Shown here: piece by piece, positions 1 to 10,469 of the stretch
Position numbering within the stretch: the first letter of the stretch is position 1
Layout of the letters: the number at the start of each line of letters is the position of its first letter
DNA from: Epinephelus fuscoguttatus
Lineage: Eukaryota > Chordata > Actinopteri > Perciformes > Serranidae
Direction of reading: 5' to 3'
DNA: 64,000 nucleotides
Assembly (NCBI RefSeq): GCF_011397635.1
Contig: NC_064759.1
Location: forward strand, 12,792,428-12,856,427
The notes under the pieces: generated by a model
The model's database searches: none
The model's input: the letters and a program-made list of their open reading frames with translations, nothing else
What the model was told of the DNA's origin: nothing
Made by a program: the position numbers and the translations under genes

Positions 1-242
1 CGTGCCACCACTCAGGCAGAATCTCCTTATGCCTCCACGAGTGACACACAACACAGTTAAAGCTGATTTAAGTCATAACATTAATAACCAAAGAGCACAG
101 TCAGTCTGAGCTATGGGAAGTGCTATTGTTATTGCCATGACTGAAGTCAGGATCAGACTCTGTGCAAAAGTGATCACCGCTCACTGTGGCTGATTTAATT
201 AGCCGAAGGCGGGATGGTAGAATCGTCTGCAGTCATGCGCGT

Positions 243-244
<2 letters not shown>

Positions 245-308
<64 letters not shown>
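245..308. repeat. (AC)n-(AG)n compound microsatellite
   Basis: An uninterrupted AC run of about 45 bases passes directly into an AG run of about 20 bases. The open frames over it, with runs of Cys-Val and Ser-Leu, are products of the repeat. It would lie in the first intron of atp8b2 if that gene starts at 1205. Confidence 0.97.
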
Positions 309-1096
309 TGATCTAATTTGTTGGAAAGTGATGCGGGTGACACAGTGACAGACTGGTGGGCTGGAGGTCAAATGAAGGTGCACATCCTGTGTGATTTGTG
401 ATAGTTAAGCTAAGGAATAAGGATACAGACGAGGCAGTGCAGTGACAGCGGAGGCTGGCGCCTGCAAGATTGATCAGTGTCTCAGGCAGCAGAGACAACA
501 AGGACATCATCCTACTTATTTATGCAAAATTCAGATTCAGATGAAGTCAGGTTTGTTTACAAATGCACATCCGCACTAAACATGAGGAAAACAGCTTGAA
601 TTGAGTGATGACTGTGTGTGTGTGTGACATGTTACACATTATCTCTGAATATAAGGGCATAAAACTGAAAACAGAGGAATAATAAAGGTGACACTGATTC
701 AAAATGCAATTAAAAGTGAAGCATAAATACAGTCTCTCCTTATTTCTTCCCTGTTATTTAATCTACTGTGGCAGTCCAGATGCTGATGCCTAATAAACAG
801 AATGAAAAAGCTCAGTAACAGCAGTCACAAAGTGGCACAGCACTAAAAAGCCAATTAGGTATGTAATATGATGAGATGAACAGTGTGCACTCATATACAC
901 AAACACAATTAAATATAAAATAGGGTGAGCGAGATGAAGAAGGAGGGATGAAACTTGGACTCAGTTGGGATGAGGATGAGAAATTATGTTTATTGAGATG
1001 CAGTTTGATGATGATGATGATGATGGTGATGGTGAAGACTGTGGGACAACAACAAGGTCAAAGAACCTCATCCTTAATTGTCACACAAGCTCGTAC

Positions 1097-1205
1097 CTGT
1101 CCGCTTCTTTTTCGACTTGGCTCCGTTTAGTCCCTTCTGTTTCTTTCTTTTCACGGGGAGAACGAGCGGAAACCATTTCTCCGGGATGTCTTTTGGTACT
1201 GTCAT
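1097..1205 (-). CDS. atp8b2: Likely first coding exon of ATP8B2-type phospholipid flippase (partial gene)
   Basis: The ATG is at 1205-1203 and the exon runs 36 codons plus one base to a good donor (ACAG|GTACGA) at 1097. The peptide begins MTVPKDIPEKW and then becomes Lys/Arg rich. That opening closely resembles the alternative N-terminus (MTVPKE.PEKW) that I recall for human ATP8B2, a class 1 P4-ATPase that moves aminophospholipids, or phosphatidylcholine, across the plasma membrane. The catalytic body (actuator, P-domain DKTGT and ten membrane segments) would lie beyond position 1 and is not in the window. The next gene, aqp10, is close to ATP8B2 in human, which supports the call. The exon is short and only about 11 residues carry the signal, so the identity rests partly on synteny. 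Confidence 0.6.
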
Positions 1206-1500
1206 CTTGACCTTTTATTCTAACAGTCACCCGCCTAAATTCTTGTCAGATGTGCGCAGCTGTTTTTCACTGACCGCCGCATCTCCGCAAGGACGCGCGG
1301 GGATGAAGCTCCGCTCCCAACTTCAGTCAAGTTAACCGCGCACTGACCGTCCCATCCCTGCCTCTCTGTTGCTTCCTCTCTCGCCTCCCCAAACACACAC
1401 ACACACACACACACGTGCACGCACGCACTCACACACACTCGGTCCATCCCTTGCTCTGTTTTCTCTCCCTCCTGCTGCAGAAACACTGAGGTCATTTTCT
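1206..1500 (-). promoter_or_regulatory. CpG-rich 5' flank of the atp8b2-like exon
   Basis: From about 1255 to 1360 the sequence is clearly richer in CG dinucleotides (GCCGCATC, GGACGCGCGGGG, AACCGCGCACTGACCGTC) than the AT-rich surroundings, as expected for a promoter or 5'UTR just upstream of the minus-strand ATG at 1205. A short (CA)n run sits at about 1392-1414. No TATA box is evident. The transcription start cannot be placed from sequence alone. Confidence 0.4.
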
Positions 1501-1779
1501 ATAATAACATCAGTCAGCAACTTCACAGTTAATCTGACACCGGCTCTCACTGATTGATTGATATGGCCTGTGTTATACATTTTAAATAATTACGTAGAAT
1601 GTAGATTTATTCATTCATATCCTAAAATATAATAAATAAAATAAAGTGTTAAGATAAAGTGTTTTATCAACTCTGCACCACAACCCCATCAATCACCCTG
1701 ACGCACCCACGTCCAAAGTCTGCACCGTCAGCTTCTTTAGGTCTCATCCACAACATAAACACTGTCCGCTGTGGGCATT

Positions 1780-2060
1780 ACGTAACCGCATAGGCTCCGG
1801 GTTTATCGGACGTTACCACAGCAACCGCCTCTGCAGGGATCCCACAACTGAGCGAGCCTGTGGATGAGGAAACCGGGCGCCATTTTGGATCTGAAAAGCA
1901 TGAGGTAATCGGAGCGTGGCTGCGGCGCTGAGAGCCAAAGTGGCTCGTGCAGGAGGTCCAGTTTCCCTGCACGTTTTTAAAAGGGAGAAGGTGCACTGCA
2001 GTGGGCGGGGGCAGGCAGGTGCACGTGCTGCGAGCCTCGTGCCGATACATTTAAGATTGC
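1780..2060. promoter_or_regulatory. GC-rich promoter-like block with YY1-like and Sp1-like motifs
   Basis: This is a second GC-rich island in AT-rich sequence. It contains GCCATTTTGG at 1879-1888 (the reverse of a YY1 core, CCAAAATGGC) and GGGCGGGG at 2003-2010 (a GC box). No convincing coding exon lies inside it; the open frames here match no family I recognise. It may be a second promoter for the minus-strand atp8b2-like gene. Confidence 0.3.
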
Positions 2061-5000
2061 CGACCACACGCTTGTCCTATAGGCGTTGGGTACATAGCCT
2101 ACATGAAGCATTTGACACACAGGAAATATAACAAAAGGAGCTGAAAGCTTGCTTTTCTACTACAGGTGCACATATGGCTGAAATACTCATGTTAAGTAAG
2201 AGTCAGGGCTGTAAAATGTAAGGGGACATTATGGTCATTATAGTGTAATGAAACTACACTATAATTTTGTCTAAATATAAGCCCTGTGCCACTTTGTAGG
2301 CTACACAGGAGAAATGTCCCCCTCCATATTCAGAACGTGTGCAATCAACACTGCTTTGTCATGAATATGATTCTGCCATAAAATTGCATCACAGTTTTTG
2401 CACAGGGCCAAAAACCAGAACCCAACAAAAATCAGTGCCATTGCACACCACAACTGCATGCTGTGTTTCAGCCCGACATGCTGGTCGGGTTCGCAAGTCT
2501 TCAATGCACAAATATGACAGCATGGCATATAAAATACGAGCTTTACAGTCAAACTTTGGGCTTGCGTGTCAAAATGCAATCAGTGGGGCCCCTTAATGTT
2601 CTGCAGTGCATCCTTGATGCTAAGATCTCTGAACATTTTGACTGATACCTGTGAGGCACCTGAGGCATTTGAAACATGATGTGGCAGGTTATGCTGTTTT
2701 ATGTGTTGTCTTTTTCTTTTCAAAGCTGAGGAAAAAGTGTATACAGAAGTATCCACAGAGAAGAATGCAGCTCTATTCAGTCTTTTCAGTCATCACCCTG
2801 ATGATACTGTCTGTTAGGGCTTAATATTTAATCTAAATATTACAGGAATCGCAAACTAGCCAAGTGCAAACCACATGAGATGCAATTCTTTGAAAAAGGT
2901 AAATGGTGTCATGACATGCTGTTGTAAATGAAGCTTTGAGGTGATACAGAGAAGCCTCAGCGTTTAAATAATAATCAAGACATAAGGGAACATGCCTGTT
3001 TGGTACAGACCTCAGCAGAAATCACATCATCATCATTTTTAGATTTGTTACAGTGAAAATGAAATGACCATTCCCACTAAAATCGCGACTCATATCATGT
3101 TAAAATAATCTCGGTAGGACTTTATTTGCATATCCCGCAGCTGTGGAGTAGCAGCTGGACCACAGTACTCTATATACTATGTATTAGTTCAGTATAACAG
3201 GTGATTGCATTCACACTTGTGCTCAGCTCTTAATGCATCCCTGAACACCTCCAGACCTGGTTTGGAAAATCAAATTAAAATCTATCCACCGTACATCCTG
3301 TTTACACCTGTATGTTAATGTGTTTAAGTGCTATCTGACCATAATCAAGTCACTATATGAACACTTATTAACACCAGGTAAAAGTCAAGACTCTGAGGGG
3401 CCTTGTGAGCTTCCCCGCCAGCAGACACCCTCTCATGTTTCACTATGATCTAGCCATCAGGGCCGCTCACACTTCACTTGAAAGCATGAATGATTATTGT
3501 GTTAAGTGTCAGGCACTGACCTGGAGGAGGTCTCTTTCTGAACATCTCCACTCTGCCGGTGTCTTTCTGCTATGGCCCATGAGATTGTCTGCAGAGGGAA
3601 AGAACAGGAGGTGAGGGCAGAACAGAAGCAGCCTTAAAGGAAGACTTTACCTATTTTCAACCAGCTTTTTATAAAAATGTGGGTAGTACGTGTAAATGAA
3701 CTAAGGTAAACTTCCCTCCATCTAACCAGCACCCAGATTTCCCTACTCATCGCCCAGCTCAAATCTAGCAATTGATCATAACATAGCTTCAGGCCGGCTC
3801 AGACCAGACCAACAACTAAGCTGTGCTCCATTGACTCTAATGCAGTCGTTTCAGATTTCCTTCATTTTCAGGCTGGTTTTATGGATTTGGAGCTAAATGT
3901 TGTGCCTGGGGCACGTCGTGTATTAATGATACTCGTTACCTGGAGAGGTTGGAAAAAGATATACGTTTCTTCCCTGTTCCAAAACCAAAATCAAACCCTG
4001 AAAAGTGTAGGGTTAGCTAGCTAGCTACTGAAGATATAGCCTACTGAATGTATACACATGCTGCTTTTGCTTTTTAATGATTATAACAGTGAAAAAAGAC
4101 CGACCCTGCTGTACAGGAACCAGTGAAGGGAAGCAGGGAAACTTTGTTCATATTCAACCAGCTGTGTGTCATCGCATTGTGTGCAGATGAAAGTTGTCTG
4201 ACCATCAGAGATCCCTGCCTGTCCAGCAGTAGAGGTCCAGGTGCTGGCAGCAGCACGGGGGTGAAGCCAAACACCGTTCATCTGCACACACTGCGATGCC
4301 ACACAGCTAGTTCAATGTCAGCAAAGTTTCCCTTTATATTCATTGTCTTGTGTGGCGATCAGCAGTGATGTGGTGGTTCACTTTTACACTGTGATCTGTA
4401 GCCTATAGTTGGGCTTTAGCTTCTAACTATCTTTGTCTTTTTAACCTGTTGTTGCTGCTGAGTCAGTTTGACATCCTGGATATATCCTTCAAACACAGAC
4501 TGTAGACCCCTCTGTCTGCTTCTCTCTGCAATCACTCTTTCATTTCTCCAAAAATATAAGAATATTTCTTCAGGGAGTGCAGTTAGTTATAGTGTGGGCT
4601 CCATGCTTACTGCGATAGCTTGTTGGACCATCACAATGTGCGGGGCTCTAGAGCCTTTGCTCTAATTAAAGATTGTACTTCCATGTTTCTGTAGGCCTGC
4701 CACCATGGACACAAAGAGTATAGAAGTGGATCGAGAGAGGAAGCCAGCTGTCTCTCTACAATTTAGTCCAAATTTAGAACAAACGGTAAAACTAGGAAGT
4801 GCTGATCACATATAAACCAAGATTCTGATTTTAGTGCACTGTTTGGCTGTAATATGAGAGCTTATAAACAGGAAGTGGACGCAATAGGCCTACTGTTGCC
4901 TGTATTGTGAAAAGCAAGCTAAAAAACAGATAAAATGGTAAAACTAAGCAGTGCTGATCAAATATGAACCACGATTCTGTTACTGCATTGCCATATTGTC

Positions 5001-7976
5001 TCCTTTGTCAAAACAGCCAAGTTTGCATTACATCACCCACTAGCAGGAGTGTTTATTGGTCTGTTGCAGCCCAGTGCATTCTGGTAGTTGTAGGTTTTCT
5101 ACCTCTTAAGGAAAAGCAAACAGCCCTTTTTTGGTTTCTGTGATTATGTTGCACCAATTTCAAAATAATTTGTCTTTCTGCTGCCTAGTTTTATGAAGAA
5201 AACATCTTTCCAGCAGTGAAATACTTATTCTATTGTGAAGAGAAGCACTGAGGAATGAGGTGGTGAAAGTGGTTATAGAGGAGGAGGTGAAGTGAGAACC
5301 ATACAGACAGATATTTTCCATTTACCAAACAGTGTTCATGTCTTTTTTTAAGTTTCCGGTTGTGAAAAACAAGTATTTGCCTCACAAAGGAGAGAAAGTA
5401 CAAATTTCAGTCAAGCATTACAACCGCTGCACACAGCAGGACACACACACCAGACTATCTCTGGTCTGTTAGAGCCATAATGAGGAAATGACATTCAGCA
5501 AAGAGCTGCATCTGTCTCTGTGGCACACGGCGTCAGGGGACTGGTAGCTCAGGCCAGATCCACTGACACTCTCCTCCTAAAGTGGATGAGAAAGAGTAAT
5601 GGAGCACACTTCTTGTCTCTTCTCACTTTCCCCTCTACACATTTATGCTGACCTGTTCATATCACACACCTCACTGCTTTCACTCACTGTGTTTTATCTC
5701 GGTTAAGTAGCGGCAGAAGGATGAGGGATGAGGTTGCGGAAGCGAGGCGTTTTACATCCTAGTCTGGGGTTTGTAGTGCAAGGTACACACAGTATGGCAG
5801 ACAGGGGCTGGAGGCAGCGAGCCTCCAATCAATACTCCTGAGAAAGAGCTGCTCTGCCTCTCTCCACATGAGCCGAGCCGATTGGCTTTCAGCTACAGTT
5901 TCCAGCATCGTCTCTTGCTCCGTCATACACTCTTCACTTTCACTGCATACTTTCTACTCACTTTCTACACTGTGAGTCTAATAGAGACTGTGGGATGAGA
6001 GTTGTTTGCCATGTTCTCTCACCTCGCTCCAGTCTCGCACTCGTCACGTCCCTGCCTCACTCTGTCGCTCTCCATCTGTGGCTGCCGTCTTGTATAACCC
6101 CACAGACCTGCAGTGCCCTTATGAAATAAAGCTGGCAACCCGGGGAGTGAGAACACCGGGGACACACTGAATAACTGAGCACTTTTCTTGGCCTCTGAGC
6201 AGAATTCCTTTCATCTCTCTCACTGGAGTCTGGCTGAAGTTTTAGAGGATTTGCAATGGCAGAAATACTCCATGAAATGTGTGAACTGCAACAGCAAAAT
6301 GCAGAATCTCACATCCTAAACATCACAACATTTACACATAGATAGTCCACACTGTATAACCATCTTGTTGAGACGTACTGGCTGTAGAGGAATTGCTAGA
6401 ACAACGCCTTTTAATTTTCTTTCTTAATAATTCTACCCACCATCTGCTCTGCATCACATTCTCTGTCGTCACATAACAATAAAGTTGGTCAACAGTAACC
6501 TCAGTGTATTTTGCAGATTTGTTAATCGTCTCTGCTACTGTAGCATCAGCAAATATTTTCAAGAATATTTGCATCACATCCTACTCATATGAACCCCAAC
6601 ATTAAACTGCTATTGCTACCAACTCCAACAAAAGGGAAACCACTATGCACTCTGCCTGCTCCGAGGGCAGCCTGTGCATTTCTCCAGGAGTAATTAAATT
6701 ACAGGGTTTTTAATCTCTCCTGATACACAACCACAACAGAATGTAGCTCTACGCACTATCTGCATGACTTATGGGTAAAATCAACTACAAGTTCACTGTA
6801 GGTCAGTGTAGTTAACTTTCATAGGGAAGCAGAGAACAACACAAGACTAGAATAGCTCTGACAAAGTTAAGTCGTCATGCAGCTGGAGGGCAGGTTGTGT
6901 ATGTTTTGAAGAGGGTGTGTGTTGCTATTGCTAAAAAAAAATCTCCAGTTGTGCTCAGTTTGGTGTATGCTCTACATTCAGGACACTCAACTTATGGTCT
7001 GCAGGCCAAATCTGGCCTGTGATAGGGTGCCAAGTCTCCTGCCAACCACTTTCTAATTTTTCATGGAAATAAATGGATTCACACTGGTAGTTTTTGTGTA
7101 ATTTGAATAAAAATAAGGTGCCAAAATGAGTAAAAATCATCATAATAGAGCTTGTTTATCAAAAACAGTGCCAGCGGAGGATCCCCTGGATGCTAAGCCC
7201 TGAATGTCCTTAAATCCTAGAAACGCCCCTGCATACACCTGACCTGTGCAGCTGCTGTGACCTGATTTGCCTCTTGATGAAGATGAGTGCAGACAGCAAA
7301 CGTCAAAAGGTTATGATATATACCGATACATATCATTAATGTTTATTAAATAGCTCATGGCCGCCTGTCATTTTGTAAAAGTGCTCCCGGGCAAGGTAAG
7401 TGGAAGATCCCTACAACACACTCAACACATTAAATATCTTTAAACAGTAATTAAGTTGGTTTAGGGTGGCTGTCACTTTCTATAGGTGTGTCAGTGTTGC
7501 ATCAGCTTGATATACTTTCATAAGGAAGCACAGAAAACAAACTGAAACAACAAAAGACTGGAATAACCCTGACAAAGTTAAACCATTATGCATAAATTCA
7601 ACTGAGTAACACACCATAAAGCCCAAATGCTTTGTCAGAAATCCATCAGAGTGAGTGTAGTGATGTCTGTGGTCACCACACTCTGACAACTAACTTTCAC
7701 TCTGACTTTGGGGAAATATTCTGACTAATCTCAGGCTACATGGAGCTTTAAACCCCCCCTGAAACTAAGCAGTGTATCTACTGTATGAAGAGAGCAGCTT
7801 TAATGTACATCACATTGCCTGGCGCAGTAATAAGCGCTGATCACCTCACAATGAAAACCGAGACACACATCAATATATTTGCAGCTGAGAAACTGCACAG
7901 CAAACCGGCTGCCCATACATGATGGAGGCGGCTGCAACCCACCGGCGCTACAACACTCCAGGAAACACAAACCTAC
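2061..7976. other. Upstream or intronic spacer without a recognised gene
   Basis: About 5.9 kb with no exon I can support on either strand. It holds the dispersed repeat copy at about 3785-4665. Around 4790-5110 there is more repeat-like sequence, in which the phrase TAAAACTA.G.AGTGCTGATC occurs twice. Open frames here are all under 85 codons, lack family signatures and often fall in repeats. If the candidate upstream exon at 7977 is real, this spacer is an atp8b2 intron. Confidence 0.6.
3785..4665. repeat. Dispersed repeat, copy A (paired with 30742-31590)
   Basis: Over about 880 bases this segment is nearly identical, in the same orientation, to the interior of the element at 30410-31908. 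Long stretches match base for base, for example the run from CAGTCGTTTCAGATTTCC through GGGTTAGCTAGCTAGCTACT. Copy A has a short extra segment near 4200-4225 that copy B lacks, and it lacks the long inverted ends that flank copy B. No transposase or reverse transcriptase frame is visible, so it looks like the core of a non-autonomous element. Confidence 0.85.
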
Positions 7977-8050
7977 CTTTTTCAAGTTGGCGTTATAAAT
8001 AGGTTTCTGGTGGAGACATGCTCGTTGCTCCTCTCGCCGAGGTCATGGTG
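7977..8050 (-). other. Candidate non-coding 5' exon (strong splice donor)
   Basis: A near-consensus donor, AAAAAG|GTAGGT, lies on the minus strand at 7977. It follows sequence with raised CpG content and a purine-rich tract at about 8100-8225. All three upstream frames either hit a stop or have no ATG before the donor, so it would be untranslated. It could be a distal first exon of the atp8b2-like gene or a chance donor. The exon's 5' limit is not visible. Confidence 0.22.
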
Positions 8051-9164
8051 AGGTTTTCAGGCTTGAACTGGACGCTGGCCCCGTGATGAGGTATACGGTC
8101 ACTGAGGTGGGAGGGGGGAAACAGGGATGATGCGCTGGAGACACCGTGGCGAGGTGAGAGGAGGGTTTTGCTTCAGCCAGAGGAGAGGAGGGAGGAGGAG
8201 GACGAGGAGGAGGAGGAGCTGCACCTCCTTCACCTTCTCCACCTCCATCTGAACTCCCACTCAGGACCTTAAAGCACATTCACTGAGGTCATATTTTCTT
8301 TTTATATGTATTACAGGCCCACTTTTTAGAGGCAAACCCATTTTAAAAATCAGTTTTATTGTTTCTGTTTTTAACACTTCACTTTTTGTCTACTCATAAA
8401 AATCTCTGCTGCGTAAACAGGCTGAATAAAACATTTTCTTTCACTTATCAATGGCCATGTGCGTTTTCCCCCTTTTGTGTCATAGCGCCCTCTGCTGCTC
8501 TGTCAGCATTATCTGCTCCCACATCTGTCCACTGCTCAAGGTCGCAACATCTGCATTATGTCCAGCATAATGCAAACATTAAGCTACTGCAACATCCCCA
8601 CACTGCATCTGTAGATTCACCAATTAAATGTTCTTTCTATCATAATTTCATCATCATCATTTCAAAGGAAACCTGTTTTTTCATTTTACTTACATATATT
8701 TAAAAACATGTACCTCAGAGACCCCTTGGACCCCTGTAGAAATTCAAATGACGTTATTGTTTAATAATGTTGTAGCATGCAGAGATATGCTCATGCATGA
8801 CTCAGTCTGTTACTGTTGGAAGGAGATGACGTGGAGAGATGGCTTCACATTGTTTTTTCGTTCTCTGTTACTCTATAAAGCTGAGAATCTCTAGGTGAAA
8901 GTGCAAGATGTCACATAGAGCCTAATATTTTGAGCGGAAAAAGGCCCACCAATCGCCAGCCTAGTTGTGCAGCTACCACTACTAATGAGCCAATGTACCA
9001 TATAGACTGTGACACTGTCAATGACACAGGCTGCCACTTCAATACCTGACCTTTGTGATCAGCCGATTTCACAATCTTCTTTTGAGTGTTTTCCAGATGG
9101 ACTCAAGAGACCGACTCGATCTAAAACACAGATGAGAGGACTCACAAGTGGCTCCCTGAAACAG

Positions 9165-9720
9165 AATAGAGTAGAATATTTTTATTGTCGATGTACATGT
9201 ACAATGAAATTGAATGCAACCCCACAGTGCAAATATAAGTAAAAAGAGCTTATAAAAGCAATAACAAACCTTAAAGAAAAAGCAAAAGAGTTCTGAACTG
9301 AATAAAATAAACTGTATAGCTCTTCCATGGAGGGCAGAGGACAGCCGATAATTAATAACTGTCTGGAGTGCTCTTCTGTGGGCTACTGTGTAGCTGGCAT
9401 ACCACACACATATACAGAACCTCAGCATACTCTCTGTGGAGCAGTGGTAGAAGGACACAAGCAGTGTCTGTGTGAGGTGGTTCTTCCTGAGAAGTCTCAA
9501 GAGGAAGAAACTCTTAACACTGTGGTGTTGGCACTCCAGCTCAGGTCCTCCTCAAGCTGAACACCCAGGAACTGGAAATCAGAGACCCTCTCCACACAGT
9601 CTCTGCTGTTTTATTCCTCCTGTAGTCAGTGATCAGCTCCTTGGTCTTGGTGGTGTTAAGGACCAGGTTATTGTTCCTGCACCACCCAGGGTCACCCCTC
9701 TCCTCACATACAGTACAATA
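9165..9720 (-). mobile_element. Degenerate LINE (non-LTR retrotransposon) reverse transcriptase fragment
   Basis: Read on the minus strand, about 9690 to 9300 encodes pieces typical of the C-terminal part of fish LINE reverse transcriptases: NNLVLNTTKTKELITDYRRN (thumb-proximal KTKE..DFR motif), then, after frame shifts, SWSANT, and then TQTLLVSFYHCSTESMLRFC and a segment ending in HRRALQTVINYRLSSAL. At least two frame changes and a stop interrupt it, so it is inactive. The plus-strand sequence at 9175-9215 (TTTTTATTGTCGATGTACAT) looks like the 3' tail of such an element in reverse. The family (L2, Rex or RTE) cannot be fixed by eye. Confidence 0.65.
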
Positions 9721-10126
9721 AATTTCCTAACAGACTTAAAACAACAAAGACTTACTGACAGGGTGAAGCAATTACATGTTTTCCCTCAACATTTAAGACA
9801 GTAATAGATAAAAGCTAATTCAGGCACACTTACAGATTGCTATTGTTGTAGGTGAAATGCAGCAATGTAGGTAGTTTAAACAAATCAGCAGAAGAAGTGC
9901 ATAGAGTACACCAGAGTGAAAAAATTTAATTTCCCCTCAGGGATTAATTAAGTACATCTTCTTCTTCTATTAACCATGATCATGATATCTGAAGAAGACT
10001 GTGTGGAAAAGCAAGTAAGGGGACCTTGATTTTGGATTGCTACATATAAACATAATGACACTAAATCTGGACCATGAGTTTAAAAAATAACGGTGACACT
10101 GATGTGTTTCTTTTTTCAGAGTTAAG

Positions 10127-10132
10127 TTTAAT
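10127..10132 (-). terminator. Possible aqp10 poly(A) signal (ATTAAA)
   Basis: The minus strand reads ATTAAA about 340 bases after the aqp10 stop. It is the common variant signal. No canonical AATAAA lies closer to the stop codon. Confidence 0.3.
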
Positions 10133-10469
10133 TGAATCAGCTTAACATATGCTCAGTATTCATTATGGCATTTCATAAAAACTAAATACAGTTCAGTAAT
10201 ATAATTTGAGGAAAAATCAATAGTATAAACAATATAGACATCAATGTAAACAGCATTATGACACAATCAGTATCTCCGTCAGCTGCCTCCAGCTGGGAGC
10301 CGCCTCCCAGCTACTGGCTATGTTTGTAAAGCTCACTGCAGACCATATAAATACAATATTCCTGTTATTTCTCCAACAGAGATGTGTGTGTCCTAACAAT
10401 AAGCTCATATATGTGCCTCTGCTTTCCCAAACAACCAGATTACTTTCTTGAAGTGTGTGTAACTAACAC

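Larger units (their letters stand above)
8051..10469. other. Spacer between the atp8b2 5' region and aqp10
   Basis: No gene is seen. The purine-rich tract at 8100-8230 gives an artefactual proline-rich minus-strand frame. A LINE relic occupies about 9165-9720. At about 9925-9960 there is a short retroelement-like tail (TTTCCCCTCAGGGATTAATTAAG). A possible aqp10 poly(A) signal variant, ATTAAA on the minus strand, is at 10127-10132. Confidence 0.6.

Noticed and set aside
195-510. Minus-strand open frames of Cys-Val and Ser-Leu repeats
   Set aside because: They are translations of the AC/AG microsatellite and lack any splice or family signal.
4074-4368. Small overlapping frames shared with the repeat at 31027-31352
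   Set aside because: The similarity between the two loci comes from the dispersed repeat; both strands and several frames are open, and indels between copies shift the frame.
8043-8279. Proline-rich 78-residue minus-strand frame
   Set aside because: It arises from the GGAGGA-type purine tract on the plus strand; there are stops just past the tract and no similarity to a known protein.
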